Below are positions 1 through 9,824 of a stretch of DNA of 64,000 bases, piece after piece. Origin of the DNA: Variovorax paradoxus (GTDB taxonomy: Bacteria > Pseudomonadota > Gammaproteobacteria > Burkholderiales > Burkholderiaceae_C); NCBI RefSeq assembly GCF_024734665.1, contig NZ_CP102931.1, positions 4,710,001 through 4,774,000 on the forward strand, read 5' to 3'. Position 1 is the stretch's first letter; every line of letters starts with the position of its first letter. Under the pieces are notes generated by a model. The model was given only the letters and a program-made list of their open reading frames with translations. It ran no database searches and was not told where the DNA came from. The position numbers were made by a program, and so were the translations under genes.

Positions 1-399
1 AAGATGGCGCTGATGCCTTGCCACGCCTTCTTCCAGTTCTACGTGGCGCCGCCGCAGGCCAAAGGCGAGCGCGGCAAGCTCAGCTGCCAGCTCTACCAGC
101 GCAGCGCCGACATCTTCCTGGGCGTGCCCTTCAACATCGCAAGCTACGCGCTGCTCACGCACATGGTGGCGCAGCAGTGCGACCTCGACGTGGGCGACTT
201 CATCTGGACCGGCGGCGACTGCCACATCTACAGCAACCACGCCGAACAGGTGGCGCTGCAGCTGAGCCGCACACCGTACCCGTACCCAACGCTGCACATC
301 AAGCGCAAGCCAGCGTCGATCTTCGACTACCAGTACGAAGACTTCGAAGTGCTGGACTACCGGCACGGCGATCCGATCAAGGCACCCGTGGCGGTGTGA
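1..399 (+). CDS. thyA: Thymidylate synthase, 3' end only
   Basis: Makes dTMP from dUMP using methylene-tetrahydrofolate, producing dihydrofolate. Only the C-terminal 132 residues are in the window; the start lies upstream. The visible part opens at the catalytic segment, with the nucleophilic cysteine of the PCH motif encoded at 19-21, followed by the SCQLYQRS arginine loop and the NIASYALL and QCDLDVGDF blocks typical of the family. A short insertion (about eight residues, after FQFYVA) separates PCH from the SCQLYQRS loop compared with the E. coli enzyme as I recall it. Its product dihydrofolate is the substrate of folA, which lies one gene downstream, so thyA and folA are likely co-expressed. 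The stop codon overlaps the proposed GTG start of the next gene. Confidence 0.97.
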   Translation, partial: KMALMPCHAFFQFYVAPPQAKGERGKLSCQLYQRSADIFLGVPFNIASYALLTHMVAQQCDLDVGDFIWTGGDCHIYSNHAEQVALQLSRTPYPYPTLHIKRKPASIFDYQYEDFEVLDYRHGDPIKAPVAV

Positions 400-2294
400 A
401 GCCCGACGCCCTTCCCGCCACGCCGGGGAGCACCGCGGCTGGAGCCACAGTCCCGCCTCGTCCATTCGCGGAGCGTGCCGGCCTCGTCGCAATGACCGTG
501 GCCGCCGAGCTGACCTTCCTGGCAGCCTCGTTGCTGGGATGGGCGCCGATGATCATTCTCCAGGCGGTCTTTCTCGGGCCGACCACAGCAGCAGTAGTGG
601 GCTCGGCCCTCACCGTGTGGGTCTGGTGGATCTTCCAGCCGAACCTCGACATCTCCGGCATCGAATTGCCGCGCGAGAAAGCACCCGCGCTGTTCGAAGC
701 ACTCGACGGGCTGCGCCAGAAACTCGACGCGCCTCCCATCCACCGCGTCATGCTGTGCGAAGACCTCAACGCTGCGGCCCACCTTTCCGGCGGGCTGCTG
801 TCGTTGGTCGGTGGCCAGCGCACACTCCTGCTCGGCGTGCCGCTCCTGAAGTTGCTGTCGAAAGACGAGGCGACTGCGGTCATTGCGCACGAGCTGGGGC
901 ATTTCTCACGCCATCACGGCCGCCTGGGGCACTGGGTCTACAACGTCCGCGCCAAGTGGCGTGTCTACCTTGACGGTGACGAAAGACGAGACTCTGGCCT
1001 CGATCGGCTGCGCCGGTGGATTGCCTCGGCCTTCCTGCCGCGCTTCATGCGCATGTCGGCGAGCCGCTCGCGCGCCTGCGAGTTCGAGGCCGATGCATTG
1101 GCGGTGCGGGCGACAGGTAGCGGCCACCTCGCGCAGGCTCTCATCAAGCTGGACATCGCCGGGAGCCTGATGCGCCACGGCCTGCGCCGGAAACTCAACG
1201 AGCTGCAGGCCGAATCGCCGCATGCACCGGCAGCCTTCTGGGACCTCGTTGCGGACTTCGTGCGCGACACCGCCCCCGACAAACTGCAGGCCGCGCTCGA
1301 TGAGGCGCGCAGCCTGCCGCGGCGCGTGCACGACACTCATCCCAGCCTCGATGCCCGCATCGAAGCCATAGGCGCGTCGCTGAATCTGCCCGACTGGACA
1401 CCCGCAGACTGTGCCGGCCAACAACTGCTGGGGGCCGACTGGCCCACGCAGCTCAATGCAGCGAATGCGCGATGGTGCGAGCAGAAGGCGCCGGCATGGC
1501 GCTTGCGTCATCTGCGGCTGCGTGCGCTGCAGGCACGTCGGCTCGCAGACGCGGCCGGTGACGATGCCGTCGAACTTGCGCACCTGCAGTCCGAAGACGA
1601 GATCAAGGCCTCCGACGACACGCTGCAGGCACTCGAACGCCACGCCCGGACGCATGCGGCCGACGCGCTGGCCCAGTACGGCCTCGGCCTCGCGCTGCTG
1701 AATCGCGCGCGGCCCGAAGGCATTGCGCAAGTGCGTTCTGCCATCAAGCTGGACAGGCGCCTTGCGGTGCCGGGCTACGAAGCCATCCTTTCGCATGTAC
1801 ATCTGCACGGCACCGAAGACGAGATCCACGAGTTCTCGAAGCGCCGGGACCTTGCTGCCGAGAAGCAGGGATTGCTGCGCAAGGGCTTCTGGCGCCACCT
1901 GATGGACGTGCCCCTCACGCCGCTGCAACCCTGGGCCGCACAGCTGCTGTCCGAGGTGCTGCGCGAGGAAAAAGCGCTCGACGGCTGCTGGGTGGCGCGC
2001 ACGCGCATGAGCAGCGAGACCGGCGAAATCTATGACATCAACCTGCTGATCGCGCGCGTCCACCATGCGAAGCTGGAAGCGGACGACCTCGACGAGGATG
2101 CGCTCTCCGCCCGGTATGCGACGTACCTCGCGGCTCTCTGCCCTCCGAACGAACTGCTGCGGCTCTCCGTCTACTTCGACACAGAGCCCATCAACCCGCG
2201 CCTGCTGGCGCGCTTCATGGACGTACCGGGCTGCGAACTCCACAAGCCAACCGGTACCATCAACGCGAACATGATAAAAATCGACTCGCTCTGA
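396..2294 (+). CDS. M48-family membrane zinc metalloprotease
   Basis: Predicted membrane-bound zinc protease of the M48 (Ste24/HtpX-like) type, acting at the cytoplasmic membrane. The metal motif HELGH is at residues 165-169 and the third ligand is E229 in EFEAD. Two hydrophobic stretches near residues 33-80 form the N-terminal membrane anchor. The C-terminal half (about 400 residues) is soluble, alpha-helical and TPR-like in character, making the protein longer (632 residues) than HtpX. The start is uncertain: a GTG at 396 overlaps the thyA stop (GTGA) and gives a cytoplasmic leader, while ATG at 492 lacks a clear ribosome-binding site but begins right before the first membrane segment. Its location between thyA and folA does not suggest a substrate. 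Confidence 0.8.
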   Translation: MKPDALPATPGSTAAGATVPPRPFAERAGLVAMTVAAELTFLAASLLGWAPMIILQAVFLGPTTAAVVGSALTVWVWWIFQPNLDISGIELPREKAPALFEALDGLRQKLDAPPIHRVMLCEDLNAAAHLSGGLLSLVGGQRTLLLGVPLLKLLSKDEATAVIAHELGHFSRHHGRLGHWVYNVRAKWRVYLDGDERRDSGLDRLRRWIASAFLPRFMRMSASRSRACEFEADALAVRATGSGHLAQALIKLDIAGSLMRHGLRRKLNELQAESPHAPAAFWDLVADFVRDTAPDKLQAALDEARSLPRRVHDTHPSLDARIEAIGASLNLPDWTPADCAGQQLLGADWPTQLNAANARWCEQKAPAWRLRHLRLRALQARRLADAAGDDAVELAHLQSEDEIKASDDTLQALERHARTHAADALAQYGLGLALLNRARPEGIAQVRSAIKLDRRLAVPGYEAILSHVHLHGTEDEIHEFSKRRDLAAEKQGLLRKGFWRHLMDVPLTPLQPWAAQLLSEVLREEKALDGCWVARTRMSSETGEIYDINLLIARVHHAKLEADDLDEDALSARYATYLAALCPPNELLRLSVYFDTEPINPRLLARFMDVPGCELHKPTGTINANMIKIDSL

Positions 2295-2313
2295 AGCCGA
2301 TACCTTGCCTGCC

Positions 2314-2829
2314 ATGAACGTCAATCTCATCTTCGCCCGCGCCGCCAACGGCGTGATCGGCGCGAACAACACGATCCCCTGGCACATCCCGGAGGACATG
2401 GCGCACTTCAAGCAACAGACCGCGGGCGCGCCGGTGATCATGGGCCGCAAGACCTGGGATTCGCTGCCGCCGCGCTTCCGGCCGCTGCCGGGCCGACAGA
2501 ACATCGTGGTGACGCGGCAAGCCGACTGGCGGGCCGAAGGCGCACTTCGCGCGGGCAGCCTGCAAGAGGCGCTGTCGCTTTGCGAGTCGTCGTCGAAGCC
2601 CGACGCCGTATGGGTCATCGGCGGCGCGCAGATCTACGCCGAGGCCGAGCCGCTTGCGCAGCGCGCAGTAGTGACCGAACTCGCGCGCGACTACGAAGGC
2701 GATGCCTACGCTCCTGAACTCGACGCCGCCGTGTGGCGCGAGACGCAACGCGAATCGCATGTCTCGGCCAAGGAAGGCCTGGGCTTCAGCTTCGTGATCT
2801 ACGAGCGCGTCGCCCCCACGAAGAAATGA
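2314..2829 (+). CDS. folA: Dihydrofolate reductase
   Basis: Reduces dihydrofolate to tetrahydrofolate with NADPH, regenerating the cofactor consumed by thymidylate synthase. The protein is 171 residues, close to the family norm of about 160. Diagnostic elements: the PWHIPEDM active-site segment with W23 and the catalytic acid D28, the PVIMGRKTWDSLP cofactor-binding block, the GRQNIVVTR block and the VIGGAQIY motif. ATG at 2314 is chosen over an in-frame TTG three codons upstream because MNVNLIFA aligns with the family N-terminus. Lies 19 bp after the protease stop and overlaps the next gene by ATGA. Confidence 0.97.
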   Translation: MNVNLIFARAANGVIGANNTIPWHIPEDMAHFKQQTAGAPVIMGRKTWDSLPPRFRPLPGRQNIVVTRQADWRAEGALRAGSLQEALSLCESSSKPDAVWVIGGAQIYAEAEPLAQRAVVTELARDYEGDAYAPELDAAVWRETQRESHVSAKEGLGFSFVIYERVAPTKK

Positions 2830-3968
2830 GCGACAGCGCTCCCCATCGACTGCCCGTGCCGGACTTGCGGCGCCGGTCGCTGGTGGCGGGCGCAGCGCTG
2901 CTTGCGGGCCTTGCGCCGCTGCAGGCAGTGCAAGCGGCCGAGCCGCTGGAGCCCGACGAAGAAGCGCTCTTCATGACCGGCACAGCGCGCCCCACCGTCG
3001 ACGGCCGGCTCGAAGTCGATATCCACGCGTGGATCTTCGAGCGCGAGCATCGCTGGGGGCTCAACACGGCCCTCGCACGCTATCTCGGCCTGAGCCTGAA
3101 GAAGCTCTCGCCCGCCGCGCGCCTGCGCTTCAACCAGCGCACCGCGCTGTTCCATGCGGAGTCGGAAGAAGACAAGGTTATCGACGTCGACTTCGACGGC
3201 GGCCCCGCACGCGTGACGATGCCGCCATCGGGCAAGGACGGCCGCAGCAACCTGCGCATCGTGATCGACGCACCGCGCGCGCCACTGCTGCCAACGTCGC
3301 CATTGCCGCAGGAGTGGGTGCAGTTCCATGGCGTGGCCGGCCCGGGTGAGCTGCTGCATCGCTTCAGGGGCCATGCGCTGGTTGTGCCCGCGCAGGGCGT
3401 GTCGGTCATCTCGGACATCGACGACACCATCAAGCGCACACAGGTGCGCGACCGGCGCGAGATGCTGCTCAACACTTTCGCGCGCCGCTTCGAGGCCGCG
3501 CCACGCATGGCGGCCTGGTATCGCGCGCTGGCGAAGACGCCCGACACGCGCTTTCACTACCTTTCGGCGAGTCCAATCCAGCTCTACCCGGCGCTCTCGG
3601 ATTTCATCCGCAACGCCGACTTTCCCGCGGGCAGCATGCATCTGCGCGAAAGCACCACGTGGCGCACGCTGATTCCCGGCGAGCAGGATTCGCGCGAGCA
3701 CAAGCTCGGCGTGATCAACCGGCTGCTCACCGAATTTCCGCAGCGCCGCTTCGTGCTGGTGGGTGACTCGGGCGAAGCCGATCCCGAGATCTACGCGCAA
3801 ACGTTTCACTCTCATCCGCAGCGCATCGACAGCATCGTGATCCGCGACGTGACGGGCGAAGGCCGCACCTCCGATCGCTATCGCGCAACCTTCGAAGGCA
3901 TCGATCCGGTGCGATGGCACATCGTGATGCCGGACACCACGGCGTGGCCCGTGCAAGCGCTCAACTAG
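2826..3968 (+). CDS. App1-type phosphatase (DUF2183), exported
   Basis: Putative phosphatase of the App1/DUF2183 family (phosphatidate-phosphatase related, HAD-like). The signature SDIDDTIK has its catalytic aspartates at D197 and D199, and a second conserved block, VLVGDSGEADPEIY, lies near the C-terminus. The N-terminus carries an RRRSLVAG stretch followed by a hydrophobic Ala/Leu-rich segment ending in AVQAAE, consistent with a Tat-type or Sec signal, so the enzyme is probably periplasmic. The twin-arginine motif is imperfect. Length is 380 residues. ATG at 2826 overlaps the folA stop (ATGA), which fixes the start and implies translational coupling. The physiological substrate is unknown. 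Confidence 0.82.
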   Translation: MSDSAPHRLPVPDLRRRSLVAGAALLAGLAPLQAVQAAEPLEPDEEALFMTGTARPTVDGRLEVDIHAWIFEREHRWGLNTALARYLGLSLKKLSPAARLRFNQRTALFHAESEEDKVIDVDFDGGPARVTMPPSGKDGRSNLRIVIDAPRAPLLPTSPLPQEWVQFHGVAGPGELLHRFRGHALVVPAQGVSVISDIDDTIKRTQVRDRREMLLNTFARRFEAAPRMAAWYRALAKTPDTRFHYLSASPIQLYPALSDFIRNADFPAGSMHLRESTTWRTLIPGEQDSREHKLGVINRLLTEFPQRRFVLVGDSGEADPEIYAQTFHSHPQRIDSIVIRDVTGEGRTSDRYRATFEGIDPVRWHIVMPDTTAWPVQALN

Positions 3969-4131
3969 CCGCCGAGTTACCGGAAACAAACTGGCGCCTT
4001 CGTGGCTCCAGCAGCGCGAAAGGAACACTTCGGTACACCCGAGGAAAGGCATGCGCGGCGCAGGGTTTAGACAGCGCTAATTGTTTGTGCGCACAATGCC
4101 GTAAACGCCCTCAACCAAAAGGAGACGGCTC

Positions 4132-4371
4132 ATGTCCATGGAATTTCTACGGGTTATCGCCGAGCAGAAATTGCCATACGTTATTCACACGCCGGCTGAC
4201 ATCGACAGGCTGCGCGTGCTGCGTGCGGCAGAGTTGGTGACCGCCTTCATTCCGCCTTCGGACCGCGCCCCCGATGCGCGCGCGATCCGCCAGTTGGCCC
4301 AGGTCGAATCGATCACCGCCAAGGGCAAGCTGGCACTGAACAAAGCTACTTCGGCATTCATCGAGCTCTAG
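4132..4371 (+). CDS. Small protein of unknown function (79 aa)
   Basis: A 79-residue protein I do not assign to a family. It has a strong ribosome-binding site (AAAAGGAG at 4117-4124, seven bases before the ATG) and normal high-GC codon use, which argues that it is real. The sequence is soluble, with a predicted mixed helix/strand character: VIHTPADIDRLRVLRAAEL near the start and AKGKLALNKATSAF near the end. No membrane segment, signal peptide or cysteine is present. It stands alone: 163 bp separate it from the App1-like gene and 480 bp separate it from tssB. Confidence 0.7.
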   Translation: MSMEFLRVIAEQKLPYVIHTPADIDRLRVLRAAELVTAFIPPSDRAPDARAIRQLAQVESITAKGKLALNKATSAFIEL

Positions 4372-4851
4372 CAAGGCGCCCCCGCGGCTTCGCACGAAGC
4401 CCGCGACGTTTGCGCCATTGACGCAGCCCCGCGCTGCGCTCACCCGGGTTCCCCGGGTCCTCCATTCCAGTTACACATCGCGCCGTCCCGCGCACGCGGG
4501 AGCACGCGCGCGATAGCACCGCCCCCGCCTTCCTGTCATTGAACTTTGGTCCGATGCGCCAGCCGGCGCGTCTGCCTAGCATTCGGCTACCCACTTGCGT
4601 GATAAATCACTCATTTGTGTAACTTTACAAAGCTCAGGTACTTGTTTTCATTGAGTTTTGTCCACCGCAAACGGGACCCCTCCCCAATTCTGGGGATTGT
4701 TAGCAAATATCTCGATTTGTATCTTCCATCCGTCTTTGATGCATGCCGGGACTGCAACGGCAACGGACCGCGCACCGCCCCAACCAGGCGACGAGCGTCG
4801 AGAAATTTCAACGTGTGTTCTTGTCAATTCAACCTTTTCTGAGAGCGAAAA
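4372..4851 (+). promoter_or_regulatory. Intergenic region upstream of the T6SS operon
   Basis: This 480-bp gap holds no convincing gene. The first half is very GC-rich and contains a perfect inverted repeat, ACCCGGG-TTC-CCCGGGT, at 4442-4458, which could end transcription of the preceding gene although no T-run follows. From about 4590 the sequence becomes clearly AT-richer than its surroundings, with a small dyad TGTAA-CT-TTACA at 4618-4629. This is the only sizeable non-coding gap before the 26-kb secretion block, so the T6SS promoter most likely lies here. I do not see a sigma-54 -24/-12 element. Confidence 0.5.
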
Positions 4852-5445
4852 ATGTCGAATAGCCTGCAAAACTGGGTAGGACGCAATCGTCCGCCGCGCG
4901 TCCAGATCACCTATGACGTGGAGATCGGCGACGCCATCGAAAAGAAGGAGCTGCCGCTGGTCGTGGGCCTGCTGGCCGACCTGTCGGGCCAGCCCGCACA
5001 GCCGCTGCCGAAGCTCAAGGAGCGCCGCTTCGTCGAAATCGACCGCGACAACTTCGATGAAGTTCTGGGCAACATCACTCCCCGCCTCGACCTCTCGGTG
5101 CCCGACACCATGAAGGGCGAAGGCAACCTGAAGATCGAACTGAGCTTCAAGGAATTCAGCGACTTCCACCCCGAAGCCATCGTTGACCAGGTGCCCCGCC
5201 TGGCCAAGCTGCTCGAAGCCCGCCAGCAACTGCGCGACCTGCTCGCCAAGCTCGACGGCAACGACGAACTCGACGACCTGCTCGAGCGCGTGCTGCTGAA
5301 CACCGAAGACCTGAAGACGGTCCAGAGCCAGGCCAGGGCCGAAGCCGGCAGCGCGCCAGCGCAAGCCGCCCCGGCCGCAGCCGCAGCACCGCAAGCGGCT
5401 GCGGAAACCCAATCGTCCCCCGAAGCCGAAGCACCGGCAGCGTGA
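4852..5445 (+). CDS. tssB: T6SS contractile sheath small subunit TssB (VipA)
   Basis: Pairs with TssC to form the cytoplasmic contractile sheath that drives the Hcp tube out of the cell. The N-terminus (SNSLQNWVGRNRPPRVQITY) and the following EIGDAIEKKELP, VVGLLADLSG and RRFVEIDRDNFD blocks are characteristic of the family. The length is 197 residues, slightly longer than usual because of an Ala/Pro/Glu-rich tail after about residue 163. It is the first gene of the operon, 60 bp before tssC. Confidence 0.97.
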   Translation: MSNSLQNWVGRNRPPRVQITYDVEIGDAIEKKELPLVVGLLADLSGQPAQPLPKLKERRFVEIDRDNFDEVLGNITPRLDLSVPDTMKGEGNLKIELSFKEFSDFHPEAIVDQVPRLAKLLEARQQLRDLLAKLDGNDELDDLLERVLLNTEDLKTVQSQARAEAGSAPAQAAPAAAAAPQAAAETQSSPEAEAPAA

Positions 5446-5505
5446 TCAACCACGCCGGCCGCAGCCCTTCGGGCGCAATCCGGCAACTTTTGAATGGTGA
5501 TAGAG

Positions 5506-7005
5506 ATGGCCAACAAATCCAAAGCCGCTGAAGCCGGCAGCGCAGCAACCACCGTCACAACCAGTGACCTCGGTCTGCTCGACAAGATCGTCCTCGAAGG
5601 CAACATGACGACCGAGCCTTCGCAGGGCGCCTACGCGAAGAAGCTGATCGGTCAGCTGGCTTCGCAGATCCTCGACGAAGGCATGAAGACCAGCCCCGAC
5701 AAGGGCGTGGTCACGCTGATCAACGAGCGCGTCGCCGAAATCGACCGCCTGCTGACCGACCAGCTCAACGCGATCCTGCACGCCCCCGAGTTCCAGGCCC
5801 TCGAAGCCTCCTGGCGCGGCCTGCACGACCTGGTGACCGGCACCGAGACCGGCAGCAACCTGAAGCTGCGCCTGCTCAACGTGAGCAAGAAGGACCTGCT
5901 GAAGGACCTGGAGACCGCCGTCGACCACGACACCAGCGTGCTCTTCAAGAAGATCTACGAAGAGGAATACGGCACCTACGGCGGCCACCCCTATTCGCTG
6001 CTGATCGGCGACTACTACTTCGGCCGCCACCCGCAGGACATCGCCCTGCTGGAGCGCATCTCCCGCGTGGCCGCCGCCGCGCACGCGCCCTTCATTGCAG
6101 CCGCCGCGCCCGCCCTGTTCGACTTCAAGTCGTTCACCGAACTCGGCATTCCGCGCGACCTGTCCAAGACCTTCGAGAGCGCCGAGCTCGCCACGTGGCG
6201 CGGCTTCCGCGAATCGGAAGACTCGCGCTACGTGTCGCTGGTGCTGCCGAGCTACGCAGCCCGCCTGCCCTACGGCGCCAAGACCATTCCCGTCGAGAAC
6301 TTCAACTACGAAGAAGACGTGGACGGCACCGACCACGGCAAGTACCTGTGGGCCAACGCGGCCTACCAACTGGGCCTTCGCATCACGCAGGCTCACTCGC
6401 TGTACGGCTGGACCACGGCCATCCGCGGCGTCGAAGGCGGCGGCAAGGTCGACGGCATGGTGGCCCACGCCTACAAGACGGACGAAGGCGACATCGCCCT
6501 GAAGCCGCCGACGGAAGTGACCATCACCGACCGCCGCGAAAAGGAACTGAGCGACCTGGGCTTCATCGCCATCGTCAACTCCAAGGGCTCGAACACCGCG
6601 GCCTTCTTCGGCGGCCAGACCGTGAACAAGCCCAAGGTGTACGACAAGGATTCGGCCAACGCCAACGCGGCAGTCTCGGCTCGCCTGCCCTACATCCTGG
6701 CGGCCTCGCGTTTCGCGCATTACCTGAAGGTGATCGTGCGCGACAAGATCGGCAGCTTCCAGACGCAGGCCGACATGCAGAAGCACCTGAACAACTGGGT
6801 TGCCAACTACGTGCTGGTGAGCCCCTCGGCGCCGCAGGCCATGAAGGCCAAGTACCCGCTGAGCCAGGCCCGCGTGGACGTGACCGAAGTTCCGGGCAAG
6901 CCGGGCTCGTACCGCGCCATCGCCTTCCTGAAGCCGCACTTCCAGCTCGAAGAACTCTCGGCCTCGATCCGCCTGGTGGCCGACCTGCCGGCTGCTGCCG
7001 CCTGA
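5506..7005 (+). CDS. tssC: T6SS contractile sheath large subunit TssC (VipB)
   Basis: Large sheath subunit, interlocked with TssB and disassembled by ClpV after contraction. The 499-residue length fits the family. Recognisable blocks include FQALEASWRGLHDLV, VLFKKIYEEEYGTYGG, the PFSLLIGDYYF-like segment and RLPYGAKTIPVENFNYEE. The ATG at 5506 (MANKSKAAEAG) is preferred over an in-frame ATG four codons upstream because a weak GATAGAG sits just before it. The downstream gene is hcp, the usual order tssB-tssC-hcp. Confidence 0.97.
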   Translation: MANKSKAAEAGSAATTVTTSDLGLLDKIVLEGNMTTEPSQGAYAKKLIGQLASQILDEGMKTSPDKGVVTLINERVAEIDRLLTDQLNAILHAPEFQALEASWRGLHDLVTGTETGSNLKLRLLNVSKKDLLKDLETAVDHDTSVLFKKIYEEEYGTYGGHPYSLLIGDYYFGRHPQDIALLERISRVAAAAHAPFIAAAAPALFDFKSFTELGIPRDLSKTFESAELATWRGFRESEDSRYVSLVLPSYAARLPYGAKTIPVENFNYEEDVDGTDHGKYLWANAAYQLGLRITQAHSLYGWTTAIRGVEGGGKVDGMVAHAYKTDEGDIALKPPTEVTITDRREKELSDLGFIAIVNSKGSNTAAFFGGQTVNKPKVYDKDSANANAAVSARLPYILAASRFAHYLKVIVRDKIGSFQTQADMQKHLNNWVANYVLVSPSAPQAMKAKYPLSQARVDVTEVPGKPGSYRAIAFLKPHFQLEELSASIRLVADLPAAAA

Positions 7006-7067
7006 TCGCCCCCTTCATTCATCTGCATCGACAGACGAACCAACAGATTCACTGAAAGAACATTCAC

Positions 7068-7550
7068 ATGCCTATCTATCTCAAGATCCCAGGTGTCACC
7101 GGCCAAACCCAGATTGAGGGCCACAAGGACGAACTGGAAGTCCAGAGCTTCCAGTTCGGCGCCGGCCTTGCCGTGACGGCGGGCACCTCCAACCAGGAAC
7201 GCACCGCGGGCAAGCCCAGCTTCTCCGAAATCACCGTGACCCGCACCAGCGACTCGGCCACGCCCCAGCTGCTGCAGAAGCTCGCCGGCGGCGAGGTGTT
7301 CGCGGGCGACACCATCATCACCTTCCCGCGCGAAGACAAGAGCGGCCTGCTGCCCTTGATGGTCGTGACCCTGACCGACGTCATCCTCAGCGGCCTCTCG
7401 GTGTCCAGCGGCGGTGACCTGCCGCAGGAAAGCGTCTCCCTGAACTACGCGGCCATCAAGGTCGAGTACACGAAGCAGAAGGAAGAAGGCGGCCAGGAAG
7501 GCATCGCACCGTTCGGCTGGGATCTCTCGAAGAACGTCGCGGTCGCATGA
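7068..7550 (+). CDS. hcp: T6SS inner tube protein Hcp (TssD)
   Basis: Forms hexameric rings that stack into the tube propelled by the sheath; it can also carry small effectors in its lumen. The 160-residue protein starts MPIYLKIPGVTGQTQIEGHK and contains the FQFGAG segment, ITVTRTSDSATPQLL and the SSGGDLPQESVSLNYAAIKVEY segment that define Hcp. There is no C-terminal effector extension. A GAAAG sequence precedes the ATG. Confidence 0.97.
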   Translation: MPIYLKIPGVTGQTQIEGHKDELEVQSFQFGAGLAVTAGTSNQERTAGKPSFSEITVTRTSDSATPQLLQKLAGGEVFAGDTIITFPREDKSGLLPLMVVTLTDVILSGLSVSSGGDLPQESVSLNYAAIKVEYTKQKEEGGQEGIAPFGWDLSKNVAVA

Positions 7551-7579
7551 CGGCTCGACGCTGACACCCGGCGCCTACC

Positions 7580-8041
7580 GTGTCCGAACTCATCAAAGGG
7601 GGCGTCGCGCCCCTGTTCGACCGGCTGGCGTCGGCGCCGTCCGAGCACGCCCGCGGCGCTGCTCATCTCGAAACGATGGAGTCCTTGCAGGACTCCATTG
7701 GTCGTGAGCTGCGCCGCCTGTTCAACACGCGCTCGCCGCTGTCGGCCTCCGACTATGCGCAGGGCAGTGGCACGGTGCTGGAGTACGGCATTCCGGATTT
7801 CTCCGCGCTCAGCGCGCAGAACGCCGCCGACTTGCAGCAGCTGGCTGCCACGCTGCGCCAGGCGGTGCAGCGCTACGAGCCGCGCCTGACGGACGTGAGC
7901 GTGCAAGTGAGCGCCACGCCCAACCGGCATGAAGTGGCGCTGGTGCGCATCGGCGCGCAGGCGCGGGCCGGGCTCGCGCTGCGCCACGTTGATTTCGAAA
8001 TGCTGCTCGGCACGCCCGACAGCCTGATGAAGATCGCCTGA
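7580..8041 (+). CDS. tssE: T6SS baseplate protein TssE (gp25-like)
   Basis: Baseplate wedge component related to phage T4 gp25, which nucleates sheath polymerisation. The 153-residue protein contains the expected ESLQDSIGRELRRLFNTRSPL block (residues about 34-54) followed by GIPDFSALS and the RYEPRLTDVSV segment, all typical of gp25-like proteins. Translation begins at GTG 7580, since no ATG is available near the conserved N-terminus. The stop at 8039-8041 is one base away from the tssF GTG start. Confidence 0.95.
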   Translation: MSELIKGGVAPLFDRLASAPSEHARGAAHLETMESLQDSIGRELRRLFNTRSPLSASDYAQGSGTVLEYGIPDFSALSAQNAADLQQLAATLRQAVQRYEPRLTDVSVQVSATPNRHEVALVRIGAQARAGLALRHVDFEMLLGTPDSLMKIA

Positions 8042-8042
8042 C

Positions 8043-9824
8043 GTGTCCGACATCCAGCACAGTGACCTGCTGCAGTACTACAAGCGCGAACTGTCCTATC
8101 TGCGAGGACAGGGGTCGGACTTCGCCCAACGCTATCCCAAGGTCGCCTCGCGCCTCTCGCTGCACGGCGGCGAATCGCTGGACCCGCACACCGAACGGCT
8201 GATCGAGTCGGTGGCCTTCCTGTCGGCTCGCGTGCATCGCGACCTCGACCAGGAATTTCCCGACGTCGCCTACGCGCTGCTCGACAACCTCTGCCCGTCG
8301 CTGGTGCAGCCGCTGCCCTCGATGTCGGTGGCGCAGTTCGGGCTCGATCCGGCGCAGGGCAAGGTCACGGCGGGCTTTCGCGTGCCGCGCCACACCATGC
8401 TGCATGCGAGGACGCAGGCCACGCAGTCGCAGGAATGCCGCTTCCGCACCGCATGGGACACCGTGCTGTGGCCGCTGCGCATCGCGCACGCCGCCATCGA
8501 CGCCGACGCCGTGCTGCGACTCAGGCTCGAATGCAATACCGAGGCCGACTTCTCCGAGCTGGAGATCGACAGCCTGCGCATCCACCTGCAAGGCGACTGG
8601 ATGACCACGATGCCGCTGTACGACGCGCTGGTGTCGGGCGTGAAGTCGGTAGGCGTCACCCCCGAAGGCGGCGCGCTGCAGATGCTGCCGGCCGACGCGT
8701 GGCGCGAAGTCGGCTTTGCCGAAGGCGAAGAAGTTCTGCCGCAACCCGCCAACGCACAGCCCGCCTACGGCCTGCTGCAGGAGTACTTCGCGTTTCCGCG
8801 CAAGTTTCATTTCTTCGACCTGCATCACCTGCGCTCGCGGCTGGGCGGCGGGCGAAGCTGCGAGCTGGTGTTCCAGCTCGACCGCACCACCAGGGTGCTG
8901 CGGCACATCGACGCCGACAACTTCCAGCTCGGCTGCACGCCCATCGTCAACCTGTTCCCGCGCGTGAGCGAGCCGCTGGTGATGGACCAGCGCCACTACG
9001 AATACATGCTGGTGCCCGACCGCCAGCGCGACGCGACCACCGAGGTGCATTCCATCGTCTCGGTGATCGCCTCCGACCCGGACGCCGACAAGCCTGTCGA
9101 CGTGCCGGGCTTCGCCGCGCTGGGCCACGTGGACGGCGCACAGGGCGCGCAAGGCGGTGCGGTGTTCTGGGCCGCGCGGCGCGAGCCCTGCCTGCGCCAG
9201 AACATTCCCGGCACCGACGTCTTCCTGTCCTTCGTCGACCAGGGCAAGACACACAGCCGGCCCGCGCAACCCGTGGTCTATGCCCACCTGCTGTGCACCA
9301 ACCGGCGGCTGGCCGAGCAAGTGCCCGTGGGCGCGCGCCTTGTGGCCGAAGGCCCATCGCAGCCCACGCACGTGCGCTGCCTGTACGAACCCACCGCGCA
9401 GCGCGATCCGCCGCTGGGCAGCGAAACGCTGTGGCGGCTGGTGTCGCTGCTCACGCTCAACCACCAGTCGCTGGTTGACGGCTCCACCGGCCGCGAGCAG
9501 TTGCGCGAGATGCTGCTTCTGTTCGCCTCCGACAGCCGGCGCGACCATGCGCAGATCCGCGGCATTGCCGGGCTCTCTGCGCGCGGCGTCACCGCGCACG
9601 TGGGCACCGAAGCCTGGCGTGGCTACTGCCGCGGCACGCAGGTCACGCTCGAATTCGAGGACGACGCCTTCGTCGGCGGCTCCCCTCTCATGATGTCGGC
9701 CGTGCTGGCGCGCTTCTTCGCGATGTACACCTCGGTGAACTCCTTCGTTCGCCTCGTGGTGCGCAACGGCGAAGAGGTCAGAAAACAGTGGGCTCCGATG
9801 ACGGGCCGGCAGGTGGTTCTGTGA
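8043..9824 (+). CDS. tssF: T6SS baseplate protein TssF
   Basis: Baseplate wedge subunit that forms the core of the baseplate with TssG and TssE. The 593-residue length is typical. The N-terminus carries the family hallmark LLQYYKRELSYLRGQGSDFA and then HTERLIESVAFLSARVHRDLD; the C-terminus has the GGSPLMMSAVLARFFAMYTSVNSF-like region. The GTG start at 8043 sits one base after the tssE stop, and the stop codon overlaps the tssG GTG, so tssE-F-G are translationally coupled. Confidence 0.96.
   Translation: MSDIQHSDLLQYYKRELSYLRGQGSDFAQRYPKVASRLSLHGGESLDPHTERLIESVAFLSARVHRDLDQEFPDVAYALLDNLCPSLVQPLPSMSVAQFGLDPAQGKVTAGFRVPRHTMLHARTQATQSQECRFRTAWDTVLWPLRIAHAAIDADAVLRLRLECNTEADFSELEIDSLRIHLQGDWMTTMPLYDALVSGVKSVGVTPEGGALQMLPADAWREVGFAEGEEVLPQPANAQPAYGLLQEYFAFPRKFHFFDLHHLRSRLGGGRSCELVFQLDRTTRVLRHIDADNFQLGCTPIVNLFPRVSEPLVMDQRHYEYMLVPDRQRDATTEVHSIVSVIASDPDADKPVDVPGFAALGHVDGAQGAQGGAVFWAARREPCLRQNIPGTDVFLSFVDQGKTHSRPAQPVVYAHLLCTNRRLAEQVPVGARLVAEGPSQPTHVRCLYEPTAQRDPPLGSETLWRLVSLLTLNHQSLVDGSTGREQLREMLLLFASDSRRDHAQIRGIAGLSARGVTAHVGTEAWRGYCRGTQVTLEFEDDAFVGGSPLMMSAVLARFFAMYTSVNSFVRLVVRNGEEVRKQWAPMTGRQVVL

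Noticed and set aside
4132..4371. The small protein as a T6SS immunity or regulatory gene
   Set aside because: It is 480 bp from tssB and has its own signals; nothing ties it to the secretion genes.
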